Shown here in pieces: positions 1-8,488 of a stretch of 40,826 nucleotides of DNA (positions are counted from its first letter, which is position 1; every line of letters starts with the position of its first letter). The DNA is taken from NCBI RefSeq assembly GCF_001651875.1, contig NZ_LNQB01000050.1, positions 1-40,826 of the forward strand. The letters are read 5' to 3'. Position numbers and translations under genes: made by a program. Source of the stretch: Sinorhizobium saheli (GTDB lineage Bacteria > Pseudomonadota > Alphaproteobacteria > Rhizobiales > Rhizobiaceae). The notes under the pieces were generated by a model. The model had not been told where the DNA came from and ran no database searches. It saw only the letters and a list, made by a program, of their open reading frames with translations.

Positions 1-91
1 ATCCTGCCGAAATCCGCCAAAAAATCGCACCAACCGCGATGGCTTGCGGTAACGCAACACGATTTTCAGCAGCCTGCTAGGAGGCGCGGAC

Positions 92-1651
92 GTGCAATCG
101 ATCTCCGAAAAGCCGAATATTCTGCTCGTCATGGCCGACCAGATGACCGCGATTGCCCTGTCCATTTATGGCAATCGGGTATGCAGGACGCCCAATATCG
201 ACCGACTGGCCGGGCAGGGTTCGGTATTCGACAATGCCTATTGCAACTATCCGCTCTGCGCCCCGTCCCGGTTTGCCCTGATGACCGGCCGTCTGCCGTC
301 GCGGATCGGCGCGTTCGACAACGCCTCCGAATTTCCCGCCTCCGTGCCGACGCTTGCGCACTATCTGCGCGATGCGGGTTACTATACTTGCATATCGGGC
401 AAGATGCATTTCGTCGGGCCCGACCAGCATCATGGCTATGAAGATCGTCTGACAACGGAAATCTATCCGGCCGACTTCAGCTGGGTTCCGCCGAAGACCT
501 ATGACGAACTGGAGGCGGAAGAACTCAAGGCCACAGGCGCGGTCCCCTTTGGCGTCTCCAGCGTCGAAACGATCGCCGATGCCGGGCCGCTCGCGCGCTC
601 GCAGCAGATCGACTATGATGACGAGGTCGCCCGCCGTGCGATCCAGCATATCTATGACTGGCGACGCTACGGCGATGGGCGGCCGCTGTTCATGACCGTG
701 TCCTTCACCCAGCCGCACGATCCCTATGTGATCACGCGCGACTACTGGGATCTCTATACGGACGAAGCGATCGATGCGCCACGGACACCAGCGATCCCGC
801 TGGAGGCAATGGATCCGCACAGCCGTTCGCTCTATTTCCACTACAGCCTCGACAAGTTCGAGGTCACTGATGCGATCTACCGCCGGGCTCGGCGCGGCTA
901 TTACGGCATGATCAGCTACATTGATCGCAAGCTCGGCGAACTCAGGCAAACGCTGGAAGACGCCGGCATTGCCGACAATACGGTGATCATCTTCACCTCC
1001 GACCACGGCGACATGATCGGTGAGCGCGGCCTGTGGTTCAAGAAGAACCTCTTCGACCCGGCAATCCGCGTGCCGCTGGTGCTCTATGATCCGCGGCGGC
1101 AGGGCCGCAAGCGCATCGCCGCGCCGGTTTCTCTGGTCGATGTCCTGCCGACATTGGTCGAGCTCGCCACCGGTTCGCTGGATGCGATCGTCACCGATCA
1201 CGAGGGCGGCAGCCTTTTATCCCTGATGAGCGAGGACAGGCCGGACCGGACGGTCTATGCCGAACATCTCGATGGTGGCACCAATGCGCCCCGCGTGATG
1301 CTCCGGCGCGGCCCACATAAACTCGTCGTCTCCGAAGCCTATCCGCTGCAGCTTTACGACCTCGCGCGCGATCCGGGGGAGACGCGCAATCTGGCCGACG
1401 AGACTGAATGGCGGGAAACGGTGGAGGCGCTACTGGCCGGGGTGCGAAAAACCTGGGATCTGGCGGGTCTGAAGCAGGACGTGATGCGCAGTCAACGCGT
1501 CCGCCAATTCGTCAATCGTGCCATGCAGAAGGGCAAGCTGCGCGACTGGGAGCACTATCCCGACCCAATCCGCGAGCACACCAAATTCGTCCGCACGGGC
1601 GAACGCTTCCCCGAGGTCGAGAGACGATCCTATCTGCCCTACGGCGATTGA
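92..1651 (+). CDS. betC: Choline-sulfatase-like type I sulfatase
   Basis: Predicted cytoplasmic type I sulfatase, 519 aa with no signal peptide. It is expected to hydrolyse choline-O-sulfate or a similar alkyl sulfate to alcohol and sulfate. The formylglycine motif CAPSR is at residues 56-60, with Cys56 as the residue to be modified. An N-terminal metal-site motif (MADQ) lies near residue 14, and a DHGD motif begins at residue 304, followed by GLWFKKN. The stretch GKMHFVGPDQ and the long C-terminal tail are typical of choline sulfatases rather than general arylsulfatases. The start is GTG at 92, chosen for the strong AGGAGG-type ribosome site at 79-84. It sits 55 bases before the racemase-like gene and probably shares its transcript. 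No betA, betB or betI gene is seen next to it, so choline is only the best guess as product. The symbol is by family resemblance. Confidence 0.8.
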   Translation: MQSISEKPNILLVMADQMTAIALSIYGNRVCRTPNIDRLAGQGSVFDNAYCNYPLCAPSRFALMTGRLPSRIGAFDNASEFPASVPTLAHYLRDAGYYTCISGKMHFVGPDQHHGYEDRLTTEIYPADFSWVPPKTYDELEAEELKATGAVPFGVSSVETIADAGPLARSQQIDYDDEVARRAIQHIYDWRRYGDGRPLFMTVSFTQPHDPYVITRDYWDLYTDEAIDAPRTPAIPLEAMDPHSRSLYFHYSLDKFEVTDAIYRRARRGYYGMISYIDRKLGELRQTLEDAGIADNTVIIFTSDHGDMIGERGLWFKKNLFDPAIRVPLVLYDPRRQGRKRIAAPVSLVDVLPTLVELATGSLDAIVTDHEGGSLLSLMSEDRPDRTVYAEHLDGGTNAPRVMLRRGPHKLVVSEAYPLQLYDLARDPGETRNLADETEWRETVEALLAGVRKTWDLAGLKQDVMRSQRVRQFVNRAMQKGKLRDWEHYPDPIREHTKFVRTGERFPEVERRSYLPYGD

Positions 1652-1718
1652 GAACGGACCGCCTGAAGGACACTAAATTAGAACAGTCGGGCCCGCGTGC
1701 CCGCAAATGAGAGGCCAT

Positions 1719-2753
1719 ATGATATTCGACCGTAAGCTTGAGATTCTCCAGGTTCATTGCGAGGGAGAAATCGGTAACGTTCTCGTCGCCGGCGCACCGG
1801 AAATTCCGGGGGCAACCGCATTGGACAAGATGAACTACATCAACAATGTCGACGACAGCCTGCGCCGTTTCGTAACCTTCGAGCCGCGCGCCAATGTCGC
1901 CATGACCGTCAATCTGTTGCTGGAGCCAACCCGCCCTGATGCGGATGCCGGCTTCATCGTGCTGCAGGCCGATCGCGCCCACGCAATGTCGGGTTCGAAC
2001 TGCATCTGCGTCGTCACCGCGCTGCTCGAAAGCGGCCGCGTCCCTATGGTCGAGCCGGAAACGATTGTTCGTCTCGATATGCCGGCAGGACTGGTCACGG
2101 CGCGGGCGCGTTGCGCAAACGGCCGCTGCCTGTCGGTCAGCATCGACAATGTCCCGGCCTTTGCGGAAGTTCTCGACCAGGAGGTCGAGACACCCCGCTG
2201 GGGCCGGATCAAGGCCGACATCTGCTTCGGCGGCGTCTATTATGGTCTGGTTGACGTCGAGCAGGTTGGATTGAGCATCGAGCCGCACAATGCCCGCGCG
2301 CTTGCCGAGACCGGCATTGAGTTGAAGGCTCTGCTGGGGGAGCAGGTCAAGGTTCAGCATCCGACGTTGTCGGGCGTCGACGAGATCGCCTATGTGATGT
2401 TCCGTTCTCAGGAGCCGGATGGCGCGGTCCGAACCTGCACGACGCTGAAACCTGGCCGCGTCGACCGCTCGCCCTGCGGCACCGGCAGCTCGGCCAATCT
2501 TGCAAGCCTTCACGCGCGTGGTCTGATTGCGGTCGGAGACACGAAAGTCTCTCGCTCGATCATCGGCGGGGAATTCCATGTCCAGGCACTGGAGGAAACC
2601 GAAGTGGGCGGCCGCAAGGCGGTCATTCCACGCATCACCGGCCAAGGCTTCGTCTATGGCAAGCAGGAATTGCGGCTAGTCGACCACGATCCCTTCACCA
2701 AGGGTTTTGCGCTGTCGGACACCTGGGGACCCCAGGTGCATCTTCTGGACTGA
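1719..2753 (+). CDS. Proline racemase superfamily enzyme (hydroxyproline epimerase / 3-hydroxyproline dehydratase type)
   Basis: About 345 aa, normal length for the proline racemase / 4-hydroxyproline epimerase / trans-3-hydroxy-L-proline dehydratase superfamily. The second catalytic cysteine is intact in the motif DRSPCGTG. At the first catalytic position, where racemases carry MCGH, this protein reads MSGSN, so the pair is Ser/Cys rather than Cys/Cys. In this superfamily, Ser/Cys members act on hydroxyprolines as epimerases or dehydratases rather than on proline, so hydroxyproline metabolism is the most likely role. ATG at 1719 is preferred because GAGAGG lies just upstream; an in-frame ATG at 1707 would add four residues. 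It follows the sulfatase closely and is closed by the terminator at 2777. Exact substrate is not decided by sequence. Confidence 0.82.
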   Translation: MIFDRKLEILQVHCEGEIGNVLVAGAPEIPGATALDKMNYINNVDDSLRRFVTFEPRANVAMTVNLLLEPTRPDADAGFIVLQADRAHAMSGSNCICVVTALLESGRVPMVEPETIVRLDMPAGLVTARARCANGRCLSVSIDNVPAFAEVLDQEVETPRWGRIKADICFGGVYYGLVDVEQVGLSIEPHNARALAETGIELKALLGEQVKVQHPTLSGVDEIAYVMFRSQEPDGAVRTCTTLKPGRVDRSPCGTGSSANLASLHARGLIAVGDTKVSRSIIGGEFHVQALEETEVGGRKAVIPRITGQGFVYGKQELRLVDHDPFTKGFALSDTWGPQVHLLD

Positions 2754-2776
2754 TTGGCTCCCAAGGCAGCACTCGT

Positions 2777-2802
2777 CCCATGCCCTCGGGCATGGGATTT
2801 TT
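2777..2802 (+). terminator. Rho-independent terminator
   Basis: A perfect 8-9 bp GC-rich stem (CCCATGCCC pairing with GGGCATGGG, tight loop) is followed at once by ATTTTT. It lies 24 bases after the racemase-like stop codon and ends the sulfatase/racemase transcript. There is no T-run on the other strand, so it should not terminate the convergent tetR. Confidence 0.85.
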
Positions 2803-2815
2803 CGGTGCTCCAGCT

Positions 2816-3469
2816 CTATGCCCCCGGCTTGCGGAGATAGCCGATCGTCATCTCGACGGCCATCCGTCTCTGGGTTGCGACCGCGTCCGACTTTGCGAGG
2901 TCCTTCTCCAGGACGATGCCCAGCGTGTGCATGTTCGAAAAATAGAAATAGCCGAGCGCCGAGATCGAGATGTAAAGGTGCTTGAGGTCAATATCGGGCC
3001 GGAACAGCCCTTGCTCCTGACCGCTGCGGACGACCTTCTCCATCTTTTCCAGCAGCGGCGTATAGAGCAGCTTTACCGAAAGCGTCTCTTTCAGGAAGCG
3101 GGCGTTGAGCACGTTCTCATGGGTCAGCATCCGCACGATACGGGGGTTGTTGGCGAAGGTGTCGAATGTGCGCTCGACCAGTTGCTCTATGCAGACGAGC
3201 GGGTCGGGATCATCGAGATCGATCTCGTGCTGGGAGGCGCGCAGCTTCTCATAGGTCCTCGCCAGGCTCGCGGTATAGAGGTCTTCCTTGCTGTTGAAAT
3301 ACTTGTAGATCAGGCTCTTGTTGGTCCCGGACTGTTCGGCGATGGCATCGATGCGCGCCCCGTCGAGGCCCCGTTCGGTGAATTCCTCGATCGCAAATTC
3401 AATGATGCGGCTCTTGGTCTGCTCGGGATTGCGGATGCGTTTCTTCACTGCCGCCTCTTGGTCTGTCAC
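2816..3469 (-). CDS. TetR/AcrR family transcriptional regulator
   Basis: A 217-aa TetR-type repressor. The N-terminal helix-turn-helix spans roughly residues 12-62, with the family core (RIDAIAEQSGTNKSLIYKYF) easily recognised. The C-terminal ligand domain resembles the RutR/YcdC-like class. It is divergent from hyuA at 3778 across a 308-bp gap holding a good promoter for this gene and a 12-bp palindrome at 3657-3668 that abuts its -10 box. This suggests the protein represses itself and the hyuA-hyuB-isomerase operon and is released by a substrate or intermediate of that operon. The effector cannot be read from sequence. Confidence 0.9.
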   Translation of the reverse strand: MTDQEAAVKKRIRNPEQTKSRIIEFAIEEFTERGLDGARIDAIAEQSGTNKSLIYKYFNSKEDLYTASLARTYEKLRASQHEIDLDDPDPLVCIEQLVERTFDTFANNPRIVRMLTHENVLNARFLKETLSVKLLYTPLLEKMEKVVRSGQEQGLFRPDIDLKHLYISISALGYFYFSNMHTLGIVLEKDLAKSDAVATQRRMAVEMTIGYLRKPGA

Positions 3470-3615
3470 GCGATGCCCGCCCGGTGGGCTCTGGCTATCC
3501 CTAGCAAAGATCTGCTGGATCGCAAGTCCGCAAGTGTAAGGGCTCGCGGCAGGCGGGGCCCCTTTCGCAAGTTGCTGTAATCAAAAGAAAAAATGAGCGG
3601 TCGCGCAAGATTTCG

Positions 3616-3697
3616 GTTGACCGGAAGCCTCCTGTTCGTTAGCAACGTCACTATTAAACTAATTAGTTCTATAACGGGAACGAGGCAGCCGGTCAAC
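3616..3697. promoter_or_regulatory. Divergent tetR / hyuA promoters with operator palindrome
   Basis: On the minus strand, TTGACC (plus 3691-3696) and TATAGA (plus 3668-3673) are separated by exactly 17 bases: a near-consensus sigma-70 promoter for tetR. On the plus strand, TTGACC at 3617-3622 followed 17 bases later by the weaker TAGCAA (3640-3645) is a possible hyuA promoter. The two -35 boxes form a 9-bp inverted repeat (GTTGACCGG / CCGGTCAAC). Between them lies the perfect 12-bp palindrome AACTAATTAGTT at 3657-3668, touching the tetR -10 box and lying just past the hyuA -10. This is the likely TetR operator; the binding itself is inferred. Confidence 0.65.
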
Positions 3698-3777
3698 GCC
3701 TGATGCGCAGCCGGCCGGCTTTCCCGGCAGAACCGCATCTTCGATCTTTCAGAAGCGCTGACGCGCAGGAGGCAGCA

Positions 3778-5850
3778 ATGAACAGTGCACGCATCGGCGT
3801 GGATATCGGCGGAACGTTCACCGATCTGGTTCTCTTCGGCGATGGCGGTGAGACGTTCTTCACCAAGGTGCCTTCGACGCCGGCCAAGCCCGAGGAAGCG
3901 GTGTTGACCGGCATCCGCCAGATCACCGAGACCGCGGGCGTTTCGGTTTCCAAGGTAGCGGAAGTGGTGCATGGCACGACCGTCGGCTCGAACACGCTGC
4001 TGCAGAAGGTCGGTGCGAAAACCGGCCTAATCACCACCAAGGGCTTCCGCGATGTGCTGGAAATCGGACGCGTCCGGACGCCGACTATGTTCGATCTGAG
4101 CTGGGAAAAGGCCGTGCCTTTGATCGGCCGCCGTTACCGCATGGAAGTGGACGAGCGCTCGACCGCCGATGGTCGCATCCTTAAGGGGGTGAACGAGCAG
4201 GAAGTGATCGAGATCGGCCGCTTTTTCGAGGCCGAGGGCGTCGAGTCCGTCGCGGTGTGCTTCATCAATTCCTACCGCAATCCCGAGAACGAAAACCGGG
4301 TGCTGGAGATCATGCGCGCGCATTTTCCCGACATGTGGGTGACGGCGTCGGTCTCGGTGCTGCCCGAAATCCGCGAATATGAGCGAACCTCGACCACCGC
4401 GGTGAACGCCTATGTGCTGCCGTCACTGCGCGCCTATTTCCAACGTCTCGAAAACGGCCTTCGCGAAATCGGCGTCTCCGCGCCGCTCCTGATCAGCAAC
4501 TCCAACGGCGGGCTTTCTAGCGCCCGCATGGCTCAGGAAAAGCCTGTCTTCTTCATCTCGTCCGGGCGTTCCGCCGGCGTGGTCGGCGCCGGCCGGCTGG
4601 GCGAGGTGGCGGGCGAGAAGGATCTCGTCGTCTTCGATATGGGCGGCACGACGGCCTCCGCCTCGTTGATCCACAAGGGCGAGCTGTCGCGCGCCAACGA
4701 ATATGAATTCCGCGCCGGCATTTCCACGCCGAGCCGCTTCATCAAGGCGGGCGGCTACCTGATGCGTGTTCCCACGGTCGACGTGGCCGAGGTCGGCAGT
4801 GGGGCCGGCTCCATCGCCCGCATCGACGAAGGTGGCCTGCTGCATGTCGGCCCGCTTTCGGCTGGCGCCGATCCGGGTCCGGTATGCTACGGCATCGGTG
4901 GCAATTCGCCGACCGTCACCGACGCCAATGTGGTGCTCGGCTTCCTGCCGGCGGCGCTGGCCGGCGGCAGCATGAAGCTCGACGTCGACGGCGCCCGCGC
5001 CGCCATCGGGCGCGACCTCGCCGACCCGCTGAAGCTATCGATCGAAGATGCCGCCTTTGGCATCCGCGAAGTGGTCAACATCAACATGGCCCGCACCATC
5101 AAGGCGGTGACGGTTGAGCGCGGCGTCGATCCGCGCGACTTCGCCATCCTTGCCTTCGGCGGCTCAGGCCCGGTGCATGCCTGCGATCTCGCCCGCACGC
5201 TCGGCATCTCCCGCGTCATCTTCCCGCGCTCGCCGGGCGTCTTCACCGCAACGGGGATGCTGGCGGCCAAGGTCGAGCGCTACTTCCTGCGTAGCCTCCA
5301 CGGCAGGCTCGACCAGTTGCCGGTCGCCGAGGTCAACGCGCTCCTCAAGGAGATGCGCGCCGAGGCTTACGCTTCGCTGGCGGAAGAGGGCTATACGGAC
5401 GACCAGATCGAGTGCAGCTTCGAGGCGGACCTGCGTTTCAAGGGCCAGGATTTCGAGATTCCGATCGCGCTTCCCGATACGGTGACCGAAAATGACCGCG
5501 CGAGCCTACGTGCGGCGTTCCGTGAGGCCTACAAGGCGATCTACGGTTATGCCTCCGACGACAGCGTCGAGATCGTCAACATCCGGCTCAATGCCGGCGG
5601 CAACAGCGGCAATCTCCTGGCATTCACGGCGCATGAGCCAGAGAACGGCCCGGCTGACGTGACGACCCGCAAGGTCTATTTCTCACGCAAGGACGGCTGG
5701 ATCGACACGCCGATCCATCAACGCGCCACGTTCCGCGGTGGTGCGGTCGGACCGCTGATCATCCAGAGCCCCGACACCACGATCGTTGTTCCGCCGGGTG
5801 CCAAGGCAGACCTCGATGCCTTCGGCAACGTCGTCGCCACGCTTGCCTGA
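3778..5850 (+). CDS. hyuA: Hydantoinase/oxoprolinase family protein, alpha subunit (HyuA-type, copy 1)
   Basis: A 690-aa protein of the HyuA / N-methylhydantoinase A / acetone carboxylase beta family, the ATP-handling half of a two-subunit enzyme. The N-terminal nucleotide-binding signature DIGGTFTD is at residues 9-16. HGTTVGSNTLL follows near residue 65, a second phosphate-binding signature DMGGTT begins at residue 287, and a glycine-rich GSGAGSIA lies near residue 340. Length matches the stand-alone A subunit rather than fused 5-oxoprolinase (~1280 aa). Start ATG 3778 follows an AGGAGG site; an upstream in-frame ATG at 3703 lies close to the promoter and lacks such a site. hyuB follows after 34 bases. 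Members hydrolyse cyclic amides or imides with ATP, or carboxylate ketones; substrate is unknown here. Confidence 0.85.
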   Translation: MNSARIGVDIGGTFTDLVLFGDGGETFFTKVPSTPAKPEEAVLTGIRQITETAGVSVSKVAEVVHGTTVGSNTLLQKVGAKTGLITTKGFRDVLEIGRVRTPTMFDLSWEKAVPLIGRRYRMEVDERSTADGRILKGVNEQEVIEIGRFFEAEGVESVAVCFINSYRNPENENRVLEIMRAHFPDMWVTASVSVLPEIREYERTSTTAVNAYVLPSLRAYFQRLENGLREIGVSAPLLISNSNGGLSSARMAQEKPVFFISSGRSAGVVGAGRLGEVAGEKDLVVFDMGGTTASASLIHKGELSRANEYEFRAGISTPSRFIKAGGYLMRVPTVDVAEVGSGAGSIARIDEGGLLHVGPLSAGADPGPVCYGIGGNSPTVTDANVVLGFLPAALAGGSMKLDVDGARAAIGRDLADPLKLSIEDAAFGIREVVNINMARTIKAVTVERGVDPRDFAILAFGGSGPVHACDLARTLGISRVIFPRSPGVFTATGMLAAKVERYFLRSLHGRLDQLPVAEVNALLKEMRAEAYASLAEEGYTDDQIECSFEADLRFKGQDFEIPIALPDTVTENDRASLRAAFREAYKAIYGYASDDSVEIVNIRLNAGGNSGNLLAFTAHEPENGPADVTTRKVYFSRKDGWIDTPIHQRATFRGGAVGPLIIQSPDTTIVVPPGAKADLDAFGNVVATLA

Positions 5851-5884
5851 CACCCGTTGGCTTAATCCATCCAAGGAGCTTCCC

Positions 5885-7615
5885 ATGGCCCAGAAGACAA
5901 ATGATCCCATCACCTTTGCCGTCATCAAGAACGCGCTCGACACCATCGTCGACGACATGGCCTTTGCCGTCATGCGGACCGCGCGATCGCCGATCGTCCG
6001 CGACGTGCTCGATTACTCGGTGACGCTTTGCGACAAGCACGGCCGTATTCTTTCCCAGGCAAAAACCGTTGCCCTCCATCTCGGCGCCGTGCCGGACGCC
6101 ATGGCCGTGATCATGGAGCGCTACGCCGATGATCTCGCCGAGGGCGATGTCATCATCTTCAACGATCCCTATGAAGGCGGCATGCACCTGCCGGACATTT
6201 TTATGATCCGGCCTATCTTCCACAGCGACAGCAGCCTGCGCGGCTTCTCGGTGGTGATCGCCCACCATTGCGATGTCGGTGGCCGCGTGCCCGGCTCCAA
6301 TGCGGCCGATTCCACCGAGATCTATCAGGAAGGCCTGCGCATCGCCCCGATGAAGCTTTACAGCAAGGGCGTGCTCAACGACACGCTGATGCGGATCATC
6401 GAAAAGAACGTGCGGCTGCCGGAACTGGTCTTCGGCGACCTCGAAGCCCAGTTCGCCACCTGCAATCTCGGCGAGCGCGAGCTCCTGCGCCTGATCGAGC
6501 GCTATGGCGCCGATGAACTCGACAGCTATTTCGACGACCTGATCGACTATGGCGAACAACTCACACGTGCGGCGATCCGCTCCTGGCCGGATGGCGAATA
6601 CAGCTTCGAGGATTTCATCGACGGTGACGGCTTCTCGACCGATGCCATTCCGATCCGCGTCAAGCTGACGGTAAAGGGCGATCACCTCGACGTCGATTTC
6701 GCCGGATCGTCGCCTCAGGTGAAGGGCGCGATCAATTCGACGCTTTCCTTCGTCAAGTCGGCGACCTATCTGTCGGTGCGCTGCGCGCTCGATGCCGAAG
6801 TTCCGAACAACGCCGGCGTCTACCGTTGCATAACCATTACCGCGCCGGAAGGATCGATCCTCAATCCGCAGATGCCGGCCGCTGTCGCAGCCCGCGCTCT
6901 GACCGGCTATCGCGTGGTCGATACCGTGCTCGGCGCTTTGTCGCAGATCGCACCGAAGAAGGTCATGGCGGCAGGCGAGGGCGGCAATACGGTTCTCGCC
7001 TTCGGCGGTTGGGACAAGGAGACGCGCGAACCCTTCGTGCTCGTCGACATGATCAACGGCGCCTGGGGTGGACGCTGGAACAAGGATGGCGTCGAGGGTG
7101 TCACCAATCCCTCGCAGAACATGTCCAATCTGCCGGTCGAGACGCTTGAAGTCCGCTATCCGATGATGATGGACGAATATAGCCTGCGGCCCGATTCCTG
7201 CGGCGCCGGCGAATTTCGCGGTGGCCTCGGCCTCATTCGCCAATATCGCCTGCTCGCCGAGGAAGCGGTGCTGCAAATCCGCGCCGACCGACACGATCAC
7301 GCGCCTTTCGGACTGTTCGGCGGGAAGCCGGCGGCCAAATGCGTCAATATCCTCGATCCGGACGGCGAGAACATCGTGCTGCCCGCCAAGATCACCCGCA
7401 CCATCGGCAAGAATGTCGTGGTCCGCCATGAACAGGCGGGTGGCGGTGGCTACGGCGATCCGCTGAAGCGCCCGCTCGAGCTCATTCGCGACGATCTCAC
7501 CAATGGCAAGATCAGCCCGGCCTATGCCGAGGCACACCACGGCATCGTCTTCACTGCAGACGGCTCGTCGATCGATGAGGTGAAGACCGCCGCCCGTCGC
7601 CAGGCAGCAGCATGA
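5885..7615 (+). CDS. hyuB: Hydantoinase B/oxoprolinase family protein (HyuB-type, copy 1)
   Basis: A 576-aa partner subunit of HyuA copy 1. The family motif NDPYEGGMHLPDI begins at residue 93, followed by the conserved HHCDVGG segment. The C-terminus carries the usual glycine-rich GGGGYGDP block near residue 520. The start at 5885 has an AAGGAG ribosome site. It lies 34 bases after hyuA, and its TGA overlaps the ATG of the isomerase-like gene (ATGA), showing translational coupling. Together the two subunits are expected to form a cytoplasmic ATP-dependent ring-opening hydrolase or a related carboxylase. Confidence 0.86.
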   Translation: MAQKTNDPITFAVIKNALDTIVDDMAFAVMRTARSPIVRDVLDYSVTLCDKHGRILSQAKTVALHLGAVPDAMAVIMERYADDLAEGDVIIFNDPYEGGMHLPDIFMIRPIFHSDSSLRGFSVVIAHHCDVGGRVPGSNAADSTEIYQEGLRIAPMKLYSKGVLNDTLMRIIEKNVRLPELVFGDLEAQFATCNLGERELLRLIERYGADELDSYFDDLIDYGEQLTRAAIRSWPDGEYSFEDFIDGDGFSTDAIPIRVKLTVKGDHLDVDFAGSSPQVKGAINSTLSFVKSATYLSVRCALDAEVPNNAGVYRCITITAPEGSILNPQMPAAVAARALTGYRVVDTVLGALSQIAPKKVMAAGEGGNTVLAFGGWDKETREPFVLVDMINGAWGGRWNKDGVEGVTNPSQNMSNLPVETLEVRYPMMMDEYSLRPDSCGAGEFRGGLGLIRQYRLLAEEAVLQIRADRHDHAPFGLFGGKPAAKCVNILDPDGENIVLPAKITRTIGKNVVVRHEQAGGGGYGDPLKRPLELIRDDLTNGKISPAYAEAHHGIVFTADGSSIDEVKTAARRQAAA

Positions 7616-8454
7616 TGTCCGGCTACGATCTCTCGCGGTTCGCGATCAACCAGATCACCACGCCCAAATGGTCGATGCCGCAAGCCATTGAGGGCTATGT
7701 CTCCCAGGGCATTCCCGGCATTGCGGTCTGGCGCAATTTCCTCGATGACCATGGGGTCGAGGCGACCGCCCGGCATTTGCGGGACGCCGGAATGTGGGTC
7801 GCGTCTCTTTGCACCAGTGCCTGGGTGAACGAAACTGATCCGGCGCGGCTGCGCGCCGCGATCGATACCAACAAGCGCATACTGGATCAGGCTGCGGCGA
7901 TTGGAGCACCCTGCGTTGTCATGGTGGTCGGCGGCCTGCCAGCGGGCAGCAAGGACCTCGGCGCCCAGCGAGCCCGCATCCACGATGCATTGGTCGAGCT
8001 CGCGCCCTATGCCCGCTCTGTCGGGGTCAAGCTCGGGTTGGAGCCGCTGCACCCGATGTATTGCGGCGACCGCAGCGCGATGAACCTCATCACGGAATGC
8101 AATGACACGATCGACGCGTTGGGAGATGAGGCGACCAGCCTCGTCGCTGACGTCTATCATTGCTGGTGGGATCCTGCATTCGAGCGGGAATTGCGACGGG
8201 CAGGGCCGAAGCGGATCCAGACCTTCCACTATTGCGATTGGCTGGTACCAACCCGGAACCTGCGTGACCGCGGCATGGTCGGCGATGGCGTCATCGACCT
8301 GCCGCGCATTCGCGGCTGGCTGGACGATATCGGCTATGACGGCCCGTTCGAACTGGAGCTGTTCTCCGAGATCGACTGGTGGGAGCGCGATCCGGCAGAG
8401 ACGGTGCGTATCGCCATCGAGCGTTGCGGTCCTCTGGTCGCGCCGCGCAAGTAG
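7612..8454 (+). CDS. Sugar phosphate isomerase/epimerase-like TIM-barrel protein
   Basis: A 280-aa xylose-isomerase-like TIM barrel (AP_endonuc_2 fold). Supporting segments are LGLEPLHPM (a metal-binding Glu in the barrel), VADVYHCWWDP (Asp/His ligands), TFHYCDW, and the closing FELELFSEIDWW with a late Glu. Proteins of this fold use a divalent metal to isomerise, epimerise or dehydrate sugar-like or keto acids. The ATG overlaps the hyuB stop by four bases, so it belongs to the tetR-controlled operon and presumably processes a product of HyuAB. A second ATG at 7615 is equally possible as start. Substrate unknown. Confidence 0.82.
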   Translation: MMSGYDLSRFAINQITTPKWSMPQAIEGYVSQGIPGIAVWRNFLDDHGVEATARHLRDAGMWVASLCTSAWVNETDPARLRAAIDTNKRILDQAAAIGAPCVVMVVGGLPAGSKDLGAQRARIHDALVELAPYARSVGVKLGLEPLHPMYCGDRSAMNLITECNDTIDALGDEATSLVADVYHCWWDPAFERELRRAGPKRIQTFHYCDWLVPTRNLRDRGMVGDGVIDLPRIRGWLDDIGYDGPFELELFSEIDWWERDPAETVRIAIERCGPLVAPRK

Positions 8455-8488
8455 CGGCCACTTGCCTCCGACGACGGCGGCAGCGCGA

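Noticed and set aside
5759..7540. Long minus-strand open frame (593 codons) opposite hyuB copy 1
   Set aside because: It is an antisense shadow of a GC-rich gene with strong codon bias; it has no family resemblance and overlaps intact hyuB entirely.
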